From Lentimicrobiaceae bacterium (GTDB taxonomy: Bacteria > Bacteroidota > Bacteroidia > Bacteroidales > UBA4417): a stretch of 52,954 nt of DNA. Position 1 is the stretch's first letter. Every line of letters begins with the position of its first letter. Positions 24,665-33,192 of this stretch are shown here, piece after piece. The notes below the pieces were generated by a model. It was not told the DNA's origin. It did not search any database and saw nothing but the letters and a program-made list of their open reading frames with translations. Where the stretch lies: assembly GCA_028697555.1 (NCBI GenBank), contig JAQVEX010000009.1, forward strand, positions 1-52,954. The letters run 5' to 3'. Both the position numbers and the translations under genes were made by a program.

Positions 24665-26476
24665 TTATCGTATAACAACTTTCGCAGTTTCTGTGTAGCC
24701 TGTTTTCGGGTCGGTGAGCATTATCACGTACAAACCTTTATTCAGGTTGCTAACATCTATTTTTGTGTCGCTCAAACTTCCTGCTTTTACAGTCTTACCT
24801 TGCATGTCAGCTATTTTATACATGGTGTTTGGTTTTGCATTTTCCACAAAAATATAGTTTGTAGCAGGGTTTGGATATACTTTAATGTTGCTTACTTCAG
24901 TTTTCGGCACACCAACTATAATGTACGAAGTAACACATACATCGTCAATTTCCCAGGTAGCTGCTTGGGTATCTGTGGACGTGTATTTGAACGCTATTCT
25001 TAGCCTATTCCATACATTTTCAGGAATTGCTATAAAAGACGAATTCGTCCAATTCCAAGAACCTGTTGAAAGATTAGCTTGATCGGTTATGTCAACCCAA
25101 GTTGCTAAATTTGGGTCTCCCGAAATATAGTCGATTGAGTAAAGAACTTTTATATTTTCGCCTGCGAAATTCTTAGCGGAGAAAAATCTTAGATGTATAT
25201 CAGGATTATCTTTAAAGCCAATAGGTATAGAGATTTCACGTGAAATTAGCCAGTCAATATTTGCAAATGGAGCACCTTCATATCCGCTCATTTTAGCGCA
25301 AGCCGAATTATCAATACCGTGTATTGGGTCTAAAGTCCAAACTTGACTGCCAAGTTCGTTATATGTTGTCCAATCGTCCATACCTTCTTCAAAATCTTCA
25401 CTAAAAACTATAGTTTGAGTCTTTGAAATAATAGTTGGATAGTTTCCGTCTGTTTTGTAGTCAACATTAGGTCCACCATTAGTATATGGGAAAATAGCAA
25501 CTTTAAACGGCAAACTTTCATTCAAGTCGGCGAAAGTACAAGTTTCTACGCCATAGGCAACGTTAATTGCTCCGTTGTTGTCGGAGAAATCTAAGTCGTT
25601 AGCAACAAAGTTGCCGTCGGTTGGTACATTAATATTACCACTTGAAAACATAACTAAGTATCCTGTTGGAAGTTGTTCGCCAACAGCGTCAGTCCATGTA
25701 ACGGTTACATCAAAGCCTTTAACTTGTACGGCTAAGTTGGTAGGATAATTCGATGGTTCGGGCAGTATTGTGGTTGAACCTGTACTAACATCAATTTTAA
25801 GTTCGTCAATAGCGAGTAGAGCATCAGAGCCAACTGCATTATCGTCAGTCCAGCGTATCCACATATCTGTACCTGTTAGCCATTCAATATTTTCAAGAGT
25901 TGCATTAATAGCTTGTCTGTTTTCGGCAGCGTTACCGTCTAAAGCTTCACTTTGAGTTGAATTTGTAACAATTTCAATAAGATTAAAATCGCTTACTTCA
26001 GTCCAAGTACCTGTCAAAAGGTCGGTAGCGTTAAAGCTAACTTCAAATTTGTGAACTTCGTTCACGCTGCTGTTAGTTCCGGTACGCCATTGTTCGCAAA
26101 AGCCCGAGAAGTCTATTTTTGTAATAGTAGAACCGGTGCTGTTGGTGAAGTTAGCTCCAAAAGCCGGAGATGTAGAGTTTGAACCTATTGTTCCCATAGC
26201 TCTTTCGGTCGAGCCAGTTGTACCAACATTGTAAACTGCGCCCGTATTTGCCGAGCCATCGGTAACTTTTAGCGGTAGCGCTTCGCCTATTGTACCGGTG
26301 CCGGCGGCTCTAACTCCTTGCCAGCCTGTTAAATAGGTTGTTCCGTCGGGACCTAAACCGTCGAAGTTTTCAAAGTAATTCAAATTGCCAGCAACAAACG
26401 AGTGTGCTTGTCCGTAAGAAGTAATGCTTATTACTAAACTTACAAGAAATGTAATAAAGAATACGTTTTTTTTCAT
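24665..26476 (-). CDS. Secreted multidomain protein with T9SS sorting domain
   Basis: A 603-residue secreted protein. It has a signal peptide (MKKNVFFITFLVSLVISITSYGQ); an N-terminal jelly-roll-like region (about 25-235, NYFENFDGLGPDG); a fibronectin-III-like domain (about 240-345, YPTNLAVQVKGFDVTVTW); a MAM/choice-of-anchor-J-like domain (about 355-520, FSEDFEEGMDDWTTYN to WEIDDVCVTSY); and a C-terminal type A T9SS sorting domain (about 530-603, KVYPNPATNYIFVENA to GLYVIMLTDPKTG). T9SS cargo crosses the outer membrane and is released or attached through lipopolysaccharide. No catalytic motif is seen, so an adhesive or structural role is likely. Confidence 0.85.
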   Translation of the reverse strand: MKKNVFFITFLVSLVISITSYGQAHSFVAGNLNYFENFDGLGPDGTTYLTGWQGVRAAGTGTIGEALPLKVTDGSANTGAVYNVGTTGSTERAMGTIGSNSTSPAFGANFTNSTGSTITKIDFSGFCEQWRTGTNSSVNEVHKFEVSFNATDLLTGTWTEVSDFNLIEIVTNSTQSEALDGNAAENRQAINATLENIEWLTGTDMWIRWTDDNAVGSDALLAIDELKIDVSTGSTTILPEPSNYPTNLAVQVKGFDVTVTWTDAVGEQLPTGYLVMFSSGNINVPTDGNFVANDLDFSDNNGAINVAYGVETCTFADLNESLPFKVAIFPYTNGGPNVDYKTDGNYPTIISKTQTIVFSEDFEEGMDDWTTYNELGSQVWTLDPIHGIDNSACAKMSGYEGAPFANIDWLISREISIPIGFKDNPDIHLRFFSAKNFAGENIKVLYSIDYISGDPNLATWVDITDQANLSTGSWNWTNSSFIAIPENVWNRLRIAFKYTSTDTQAATWEIDDVCVTSYIIVGVPKTEVSNIKVYPNPATNYIFVENAKPNTMYKIADMQGKTVKAGSLSDTKIDVSNLNKGLYVIMLTDPKTGYTETAKVVIR

Positions 26477-26500
26477 GTTTCAAAGAGTTTTTAAATTACA

Positions 26501-26530
26501 GGGTATAGATTAAAACCTATCTCTATACCC
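26501..26530 (-). terminator. Hairpin after the lamin-tail T9SS gene
   Basis: GGGTATAGA (26501-26509) and TCTATACCC (26522-26530) are perfect 9-bp arms within the 62-bp gap between two same-strand T9SS genes, starting 9 bp after the upstream gene's stop. No strong U-tract follows, so it may attenuate rather than end transcription. Confidence 0.5.
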
Positions 26531-26538
26531 TTAAATTA

Positions 26539-29500
26539 TTATTGTAAAATAAGTTTAATTGTTTCTGATTTTTTTAGTTTGGTATCTGTAATTCTCAATA
26601 CATATATGCCTTTTGCTTGCTTATTGTAGTTGAGTGTGATAATAGAACTGTTGTCTATAGTTGTATCAACAATTTTACCCGAAAATGAAATCAAATCAAT
26701 TTTCAAGTTGTTGTTGGCGGTATTTTCTATTTTTACCAATCCGTTACTTGGATTCGGATATACAATTATACCGCTCTTATCATAGTCAACACCTTCTCTA
26801 ATATCAACGTGTATATAGTTTGTTAATGTAAGAGAATCGGAGCCGTTTTCATTTGCTACTACAAGTGTTACCGAATAGTCGCCGAAAGTATTGTAAACAA
26901 CTTCAGGATTTCTTTCGGTAGAAGTTGCAGGAGTACCACCTTCAAATGTCCAATTCCATTGTGTAGGCGAATTTGTAGATAAATCAGTAAATCTAACCAT
27001 ATCTCCTTCAAAAATATCTGTAATATCGGCAATAAAGTTTGCAATAGGAAGTGGGTCAATGCATCCGCCAAGTGGTGTAGCCCAAAGAGTATCACCAATA
27101 TTATTAATAGCTGCAAATTCGATAGAAGCAGTCCAGTTGCTTGGTAGGCTGTTATCTGAAGTTGGGTCGCAAAGTGTAAGCGAACGACCTGTTCCGTTAG
27201 CTAAGCTATCCCATGGGCTTGAAGGCATGTAGTGAACTTCGTCAATAATAACACCGAAATTATCAACTAATCTGATGTTTTCGCCGCTATTGCTCAATGC
27301 ACCGCTTGTCCATTGCAAACTTCCTACGTTAAAAACGTTTCTGATAGCTGATGAGTCAACTGCAACTAGCAAATACTGTTCAGTGTCTAATGTAATATCG
27401 GGGAAGGTAAATTGAACGCCTTGTGTGAATTTGAAATCTTTTAAATTGATAGCAGTTTCGCCCAAGTTGTAAAGTTCAATAAATTCTAAAGAGTCGGTTC
27501 CTGTTTCAGGCGGATTGTACATAATTTCGGTAATAACTATATTTGCACCGCTCATGCAACCTGTGCCAGGTGAAGCATACAGAGGTTCATTGGCACCATT
27601 GTATCCGATAAGGTTTGTCGATGCAGACCAGTTTGCAGGGTCGCTATTATCTAACGATGTGTTGCAGAACGTAATTGAAGGACCGCCGCTTAAAGGAATT
27701 TCGGGCCACGGAGACTGATTTGTATACGATATTTCGGCTTTTACAGTACCTATAGCATCGGTTAAAGTTATTATATCGCTTGTATTGTCAAGCATACCCG
27801 ATTCCCATTGAGCGCAATTAACACCAAAAGCATATTGCATAGAAACGGGATTTAGAGCAACAAGATAATAGTTGTTTGGCATAAGTGTAGTATCGGGGAA
27901 TGTGTAGGTAATGCCCGAAGTAAATTTCCAACCCGTTAGGTCAACTATTGCGTTTCCTTTGTTGTAAATTTCAACAAACTCAAGGGTATCGTTACCATTA
28001 TCAGGCGGGTTGTACATAATTTCGCTTATAATGATATTATCGCTTGAAAAATAACAACCTTCACCGGGAGTTGCATAAATTGTATCGCCTTGAAGCGTAA
28101 TAAAAGGTTCACTTGATGCTAACCAGTTTTCGGCTAAACTATTGTCTAAAGATGGGTCGCAAAATGTCAAACTGCTACCACCACCGTCGGGTGCTGTAGG
28201 CCATGGTGCACTATCTGTGTATGCAACCGAATCGATTAACATATTATAATTATTGTATAATTTTATTTCATCTTGGTTGTTGTTCAAGCTAAAGTTTCCG
28301 CTACCGTCAAAATCGGGAACAAATGGGAAATTTCCGTTTGTAGCAATTTTAACCGTATATCTTGCACCCGGATCTAATATTGCACCTTGAGGAAGCACTA
28401 TTGGGGTATGAGTAGCAACGTTGTCAATCAGCCAGTAGCCTTCCATATCAACGGCAATATTGTCGTTGTTATATATTTCAATCCATTCTTCGTCAGGTCC
28501 AGGCGAATTATACATTATTTCGGTAATTACCAAGTCGGGTAAAACAACAGGAGCAATAACCGAAAATACAGCGTCGCTTTCGTCAAAAATACTGGCATCT
28601 GCAACACTCGATATTTTTACTTTATAGTCGTTTGCAATAGCTTGGTTGGCAGGTACTGCCCATGTGTATGAACCGTTGTTGGCAACAGAGGCAGCTATTA
28701 CGCTGGCATTTGTGCCTATAAGTTCAATTTTTACGTTGCCGGTAACGTTTGCCGATGTCCAGGTAATGTTGAAGTTAGTACCTTGTTGTACAAATTCGCC
28801 TCCGTTGGGACTTGTTACAGTTATAACTTGTGTTACAAACAGAAAATCGTCACTATCTCTACTGGTAACGTAGTCGCCATCGCTTCTGGAGTTTGGCAAT
28901 ACAACCATATCCATCAAATTAGCAGGAATAGCTGTGCCTATGTAGTTTGCATCATAAAATGTTGTTCTAAAATTGAAGGTGTTGTTGTTATTATCAATTA
29001 TAGGATAAACCTGACCTGTAGCAAAGTTTCCTGTAGGGTCTTGGAATCTAACGTTTTCTATTTTAATAAGTTCGGCTTCATAATTATCAAAATTATTTAT
29101 AAGCTGTGTAATAGTAACAACTTCGGGAGTTATAACATTTCCGGTAGAAGTAGGAGCACCAGGGTCAGCTGTTGGGGTAAACTGCATCATATTACCGTAT
29201 TCGTTCAAAACTCCGGTAAGACCTGTCATGCCGTCGCCAATTTGGTATGTACTTGTAATTTTTCCGGCATTGTCGTCAATTAATATAGCAGCTGTAGCAT
29301 CTTGAATGTATTTTTGTTTTCTAAAATTTTGCATGTAAGTAACAACAGCTTCTCCGGTGAGTTTGTACGTATTACCTATAGTACCGGCTCTAAGTTCGGC
29401 TATGGTAGCAACGGTAGGAGTTGGAGCTACAATATTAAAAGTACCGCTTTGTGCCGAAACGGTTTGAGGAATGTCGCTAATTCTGATTTTACAATCGTTG

Positions 29501-30252
29501 CTTAAAGTTTGAGTAGCAGGAATGTTCCATGTCCATGTACCTGCTGTTGTGGCAACCGAAGCTGCAAGTGTAGTCCATGTTGGAGAACCTGCAGATGCGT
29601 TATCAGAAAATTCAATTTTTACGTTACTGTTCGTGTTGGAAGCAGTCCAAGTAATGTTTTGCGAAGTGCCTTGTGTCCAGTTGGCTCCTGCGGTGGGAGA
29701 GGTAATGGCTATTGTTGGGGTTGCACCACCATATTCTGTCCAAGAAATATTGTCGATAGTAGTTTGTCTATTTGACGTAGTAGTACCAACATTTTTTATT
29801 CTTATTGTTACTGAACCTGAAGTGTTGACTGCGTGTGTGAAATCATGAATGGTTGGATCTTCTCCGGAAACGCCACCAAACTCAGGTGTCGTTGCAACCT
29901 GAGTGCTATTTACTATTAATTCCAGTTGTCTGGTATTAGCACCTGTAAATGCCTTTCTGTACTGAAAAGTAAATGTGCCTACACCATTTGGAAATGTGGC
30001 TTCAAGATAGCTGTCGGAAGCCCTTCTTAGCATTAAGCCCTTATTTGTAATTGAGTAACTTCCTTCATCTCTTGAATGTCCGTAAGTCCATGTAATTCCA
30101 CTTACAGAGTTTGTAAATGAGCCGTCGGCGTACGACGTAGTTAGTGCTGTTTGTTCTTCAAAATCTTCGGTTGTTTGAGCTTTTATACTGTTTGTGAAAA
30201 ACACGAACAAGGATAGATTTACGAACAAAAGTGTGAATAGAATTTTTTTCAT
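26539..30252 (-). CDS. Large secreted lamin-tail/PKD protein with T9SS sorting domain
   Basis: A 1237-residue secreted protein with these modules in order: signal peptide; N-terminal beta-sandwich (about 30-170); Kre9/KNH-type domain (175-270, PTAGANWTQGTSQNITW); OB-like/DUF5689-like domain (280-470, AELRAGTIGNTYKLTGEAVV); second Kre9-type domain (475-560, PNGGEFVQQGTNFNITW); three lamin-tail domains near 570, 740 and 900, each starting with an I-EIMYN-P motif and a later WIEIYN/FVEIYN/FIELYN; a PKD domain (about 1065-1150, WNWTFEGGTPATSTERNPEVVY); and a T9SS sorting domain (about 1165-1237, IIVYPNPSNGLVKIENT). No enzyme active site is visible. Probably a cell-surface or released structural/adhesive protein. 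Confidence 0.87.
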   Translation of the reverse strand: MKKILFTLLFVNLSLFVFFTNSIKAQTTEDFEEQTALTTSYADGSFTNSVSGITWTYGHSRDEGSYSITNKGLMLRRASDSYLEATFPNGVGTFTFQYRKAFTGANTRQLELIVNSTQVATTPEFGGVSGEDPTIHDFTHAVNTSGSVTIRIKNVGTTTSNRQTTIDNISWTEYGGATPTIAITSPTAGANWTQGTSQNITWTASNTNSNVKIEFSDNASAGSPTWTTLAASVATTAGTWTWNIPATQTLSNDCKIRISDIPQTVSAQSGTFNIVAPTPTVATIAELRAGTIGNTYKLTGEAVVTYMQNFRKQKYIQDATAAILIDDNAGKITSTYQIGDGMTGLTGVLNEYGNMMQFTPTADPGAPTSTGNVITPEVVTITQLINNFDNYEAELIKIENVRFQDPTGNFATGQVYPIIDNNNNTFNFRTTFYDANYIGTAIPANLMDMVVLPNSRSDGDYVTSRDSDDFLFVTQVITVTSPNGGEFVQQGTNFNITWTSANVTGNVKIELIGTNASVIAASVANNGSYTWAVPANQAIANDYKVKISSVADASIFDESDAVFSVIAPVVLPDLVITEIMYNSPGPDEEWIEIYNNDNIAVDMEGYWLIDNVATHTPIVLPQGAILDPGARYTVKIATNGNFPFVPDFDGSGNFSLNNNQDEIKLYNNYNMLIDSVAYTDSAPWPTAPDGGGSSLTFCDPSLDNSLAENWLASSEPFITLQGDTIYATPGEGCYFSSDNIIISEIMYNPPDNGNDTLEFVEIYNKGNAIVDLTGWKFTSGITYTFPDTTLMPNNYYLVALNPVSMQYAFGVNCAQWESGMLDNTSDIITLTDAIGTVKAEISYTNQSPWPEIPLSGGPSITFCNTSLDNSDPANWSASTNLIGYNGANEPLYASPGTGCMSGANIVITEIMYNPPETGTDSLEFIELYNLGETAINLKDFKFTQGVQFTFPDITLDTEQYLLVAVDSSAIRNVFNVGSLQWTSGALSNSGENIRLVDNFGVIIDEVHYMPSSPWDSLANGTGRSLTLCDPTSDNSLPSNWTASIEFAAINNIGDTLWATPLGGCIDPLPIANFIADITDIFEGDMVRFTDLSTNSPTQWNWTFEGGTPATSTERNPEVVYNTFGDYSVTLVVANENGSDSLTLTNYIHVDIREGVDYDKSGIIVYPNPSNGLVKIENTANNNLKIDLISFSGKIVDTTIDNSSIITLNYNKQAKGIYVLRITDTKLKKSETIKLILQ

Positions 30253-30719
30253 ATTTTATCTAATTTAATTATTTATTCTAAGTCAATTTTATTTTTTGCA
30301 AAAATCTGCTTTTTTTGTTAATGCCCCAATAAAAAATGATTAAGTAAAATTTAAGTTGTTTTGTAATGTTTTGATTAATAGTGTTTTTATGTTACCGTTC
30401 ATCTTTTAGTAATAAAAATATAACAATTTCATAATATTTAGGTTTTGCAGTCTGCTCCACAATTAAGAATAAAGATAAAATACCTTATAATCTGCAATTA
30501 ATTTTGGAACCACCACTGCATATTCACAACAAATTTACAAAAAATTTTAAAATATAGAAGAGAATAGCATTATAGTTATTAACAAAATTTCATATTGTGA
30601 AAATTTTATCGAAACAATTACACGGCTGTAGTGTTTTTTACATTATTATCATTCAATCTATTTTGTGCAAAAAATAATAATTACAAATAATTCCAAGAAT
30701 TATGTGTTGAAATTGACTC
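30253..30719. other. 467-bp AT-rich intergenic region, no gene seen
   Basis: This lies between the start of the lamin-tail gene and the end of the SLC13-type gene, both on the minus strand. I see no open frame, heptameric array or strong hairpin. CAAATTTA at 30530-30537 would be a minus-strand -7 box, but about 280 bp from the ATG; TAATTTTG at 30499-30506 matches a plus-strand box with no gene to serve. It probably holds the leader of the lamin-tail gene. Confidence 0.5.
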
Positions 30720-32576
30720 TTAGAATGGGAAAATAAGTGGCAATACAAAGACCATAACTGCCAGATGAACTATCTGCAGGGGTAAACCAACTTTTACGTA
30801 GTCCATAAAATTATATTTTCCTGCCGACATGACCATTGCATTTGGTGGTGTAGAAAACGGACTGGCAAAGCACATACTGGCTGCAACCGTCACTCCTATA
30901 AGGAAAGGATACGGACTCAATCCCATTGAAATAGCTGCTTGTATAGCAATTGGAGCGAACAGAATAGCTGTGGCGGTATTGCTAATAAACATGGTAAGTG
31001 TAGAAGTTGCTAATAAAATTCCTGCAAGTACGGCGTAAGGTCCGTACGAGCCAACTAAGCCTATTATGTTTGTTGTAACCAATGCCGATGTTCCGGTTTT
31101 TTCCATAGCAGTTGCCAAAGGCATCATTCCGGCAAATAGCACAACGCTTTCCCAATTTATAGTGCGGTAGGCATCTCTTACAGTTCTGAAACAACCGCCT
31201 AAGATCATAAGAACTGCCGCCAACAGAACTGCAATTACAGGAGGCAACCAATTGAATACCATAGATAACACCATCAATAACAGTATTATGGCTGCGTATG
31301 GAGCCTTATGACTGAGTGTAACTTTGGAGGCTTCGGTTTGTGGTTGTCCAATTACAACGACTTCTTTTTCCAAACGACTGAAACGATCGATATCTTCCCA
31401 AGTGCCTTGTACCAAAAGCATGTCGCCGGCGTGCATTTTAACGTCCTTTATGTTTTGTATAATGTAGTGGTCGTTACGTTGAATGCTAATAATACTGATG
31501 TTATAATTTTTGCGAAATTCCGAGTCCTTTACAGTTCGGTTGTGCAAACGGCTATTTTGAAGAATTACAACTTCAGCCATACCGATTTCGTTGAATTTGA
31601 ATTTTCCGCCAAATTTCGGGCGCTCAATTTCTTCATCAATTTGCTTGTCAACAAAGCTGAGTTCATTTTCTTTAACAAAGTTAAGGATGTTTTTATACTC
31701 GCCCAAAACGTACAATATGTCATTCTCAGAAAGTACCGTATTTGCATCGGGGACAAACGCACGAACCGAACGACTTAGCGGAGAAAGTGAACGAACGTGA
31801 ATTTCGCTTATAATCAGCGAATAGCGTTTGGTTATGTCAAGGTCGGCAAGGCTTTTATCAATAATAGGCGAACCTTTTTGAACAACTATTCTGTATATAT
31901 TATCGAGCAAATTGTAATCGTTTGCCAATTGTTCCGGCGATTTAACAGTGGTTTTACCTTCTGCATCGTCTCTTTTACCTTTTTTTTCAAGTACCCTTGA
32001 AAGTGGCCAAAGCATAAAAATTCCTATAGTCAACAAAATTAGTCCCACAGGTAAAATAGTGAAAAACTGCAATCCTTCGTAACCTGCTTCAATCAAAGCA
32101 TTGTGCACTATTAAGTTAGGCGGAGTCCCGATTAAAGTCATCATTCCGCCCAAACTGCTGGCATAAGCCATAGGCATCAAGTATCTGCTGACGTTAGCAT
32201 TCGATTTTGTAGCCATGCTCACTATTATTGGCATCAGCATAGCAACCGTTCCGGTATTGCTTAAAACCGAGCCTATTAGTGAGGTTACAATCATAACCAA
32301 AAGGAAGAGTTTTAAATTGCTGTCGCCTGCAAATTTCAGCAATCGGTTGCTAACGGTACTTGCAAGTCCGGTCTGAGTTATAGCACCACCTACAACAAAT
32401 AGAGCGGCAATCATTATTACAACAGAGTTGGAAAAACCTGCCAATGCCTCGGCGGGTGTAAGCACGTTTGTTAGAACCAATGCCAACAAACAACACAATG
32501 CGACAATATCGGAGCGGATTTTGCCCCAAACCAGCAAACCAGCTGTTACTACCAGAATAATTATAGTTGCAGTCAT
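30720..32576 (-). CDS. SLC13/DASS-type sodium-anion symporter with TrkA-C domains
   Basis: A 618-residue inner-membrane transporter. Two membrane halves (about 1-195 and 415-618) each contain an SNTxT-like substrate/sodium motif: SNTGTVAML near 110 and SNTATAILFAPIA near 543. LIGTPPNLIVHNALI near 143 and SPFSTPPNAMVMSAG near 580 complete the DASS signature. Between the halves are two RCK_C domains (about 215-300 and 320-400). Substrates of the family are dicarboxylates, sulfate or phosphate; the RCK_C form is often called a sulfate or SLC13 permease, but the substrate is not settled here. Two -7 boxes lie within 65 bp upstream. Confidence 0.92.
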   Translation of the reverse strand: MTATIIILVVTAGLLVWGKIRSDIVALCCLLALVLTNVLTPAEALAGFSNSVVIMIAALFVVGGAITQTGLASTVSNRLLKFAGDSNLKLFLLVMIVTSLIGSVLSNTGTVAMLMPIIVSMATKSNANVSRYLMPMAYASSLGGMMTLIGTPPNLIVHNALIEAGYEGLQFFTILPVGLILLTIGIFMLWPLSRVLEKKGKRDDAEGKTTVKSPEQLANDYNLLDNIYRIVVQKGSPIIDKSLADLDITKRYSLIISEIHVRSLSPLSRSVRAFVPDANTVLSENDILYVLGEYKNILNFVKENELSFVDKQIDEEIERPKFGGKFKFNEIGMAEVVILQNSRLHNRTVKDSEFRKNYNISIISIQRNDHYIIQNIKDVKMHAGDMLLVQGTWEDIDRFSRLEKEVVVIGQPQTEASKVTLSHKAPYAAIILLLMVLSMVFNWLPPVIAVLLAAVLMILGGCFRTVRDAYRTINWESVVLFAGMMPLATAMEKTGTSALVTTNIIGLVGSYGPYAVLAGILLATSTLTMFISNTATAILFAPIAIQAAISMGLSPYPFLIGVTVAASMCFASPFSTPPNAMVMSAGKYNFMDYVKVGLPLQIVHLAVMVFVLPLIFPF

Positions 32577-32592
32577 AGAAATGATAAAAGTG

Positions 32593-32637
32593 CAAACTTA
32601 TAAAAAATACCTTATATAAATGCAAATAACAAAGTTA
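32593..32637 (-). promoter_or_regulatory. Two candidate -7 boxes of the SLC13-type gene
   Basis: The minus strand reads TAACTTTG (32637-32630) and TAAGTTTG (32600-32593), both matching TAnnTTTG, 54 and 17 bp before the ATG. The distal one is more practical because it leaves room for a leader. Confidence 0.4.
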
Positions 32638-32660
32638 AATTATTTTTTATGACCTTTTAA

Positions 32661-32758
32661 TTGGTGAATGGTGATTGGTGGTTGGTGAATGGTGGTGCGG
32701 GTTGCGTGGTGCGTGATTCGGGTTACGTGTTTCGGGTTACGTGGCAATTATCAATTAA
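32661..32758. repeat. Heptameric mosaic array E, left block
   Basis: Fourteen consecutive heptamers in one phase: ttggtga, atggtga, ttggtgg, ttggtga, atggtgg, tgcgggt, tgcgtgg, tgcgtga, ttcgggt, tacgtgt, ttcgggt, tacgtgg, caattat, caattaa. The G/T-rich words match array C in type, and the closing caattaa units lead into the CCCAGAAGTTTCGGG hinge at 32759-32773. Confidence 0.92.
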
Positions 32759-32793
32759 CCCAGAAGTTTCGGGATGTTGCGGGTGCGACATTT

Positions 32794-32908
32794 TCGGTCA
32801 TTGAGTGCCGATATTGAGCATAGCGAAATATCGGTGTATCGAAATGCCGAAAATAGAGAACGATTAAAACTTCGGCGCTTCGATACGCCTTCGGCACTCA
32901 GCGACCGA
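32794..32908. repeat. Branched inverted-repeat (REP-like) element
   Basis: Outer arms TCGGTCATTGAGTGCCGA (32794-32811) and TCGGCACTCAGCGACCGA (32891-32908) pair at 16 of 18 positions. Inner arms GTATCGAAATGCCGAA (32836-32851) and TTCGGCGCTTCGATAC (32871-32886) pair at 14 of 16. A third hairpin, CCGATATT (32808-32815) with AATATCGG (32827-32834), lies between and partly competes with the outer stem. The layout is a multi-branched palindrome like REP/BIME elements. No transposase gene is present nearby. It sits inside array region E. Confidence 0.8.
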
Positions 32909-32952
32909 AGTTTTTTAAGACTCAATAACAGAAATGTCGAAACTCGAAACCC

Positions 32953-33120
32953 ACCCATCACTCATCACTCATCACTCATCACTCATCACCCATCACTCAT
33001 CACCCATCACTCATCACTCATCACTCATCACTCATCACCCATCACTCATCACCCATCACTCATCACCCATCACCAAAAGCTAACAGCCAATGGCTAACAG
33101 CCAATAGCCAACAGCAAAAC
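32953..33120. repeat. Heptameric mosaic array E, right block
   Basis: Seventeen in-phase units of acccatc or actcatc (32953-33071), then accaaaa, gctaaca, gccaatg, gctaaca, gccaata, gccaaca, gcaaaac in the same phase. The two versions of the first word differ by one C/T and are scattered irregularly. No spacers exist, so it is not a CRISPR. The change from catcac words to agccaat words repeats what is seen in array C. Confidence 0.93.
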
Positions 33121-33127
33121 CTTACAA

Positions 33128-33160
33128 TAAAAAAAAGAGCCAACGAAATTCATTAGCTCT
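33128..33160 (-). terminator. Rho-independent terminator of the C1 peptidase gene
   Basis: On the minus strand AGAGCTAA (33160-33153) pairs with TTGGCTCT (33143-33136), one mismatch or wobble, and is followed by a run of T residues (33136-33128). It lies about 30 bp beyond the stop at 33193. Confidence 0.75.
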
Positions 33161-33192
33161 CTTCTCCAAATTTCAATTTGAGTAAAATAGGA

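Noticed and set aside
28783-29283. Long plus-strand open frames opposite the lamin-tail gene
   Set aside because: They are antisense shadows of a well-supported gene with modular secreted-protein domains, and show low-complexity Ser/Cys/Val content.
32953-33071. Regular array that could be mistaken for a CRISPR
   Set aside because: Units are 7 bp, head to tail, without spacers, and no cas gene is in the window.
32774-33097. 107-codon open frame across the branched palindrome and array E
   Set aside because: It is composed wholly of repeat DNA and palindrome; no start signal, and composition is unlike the genes.
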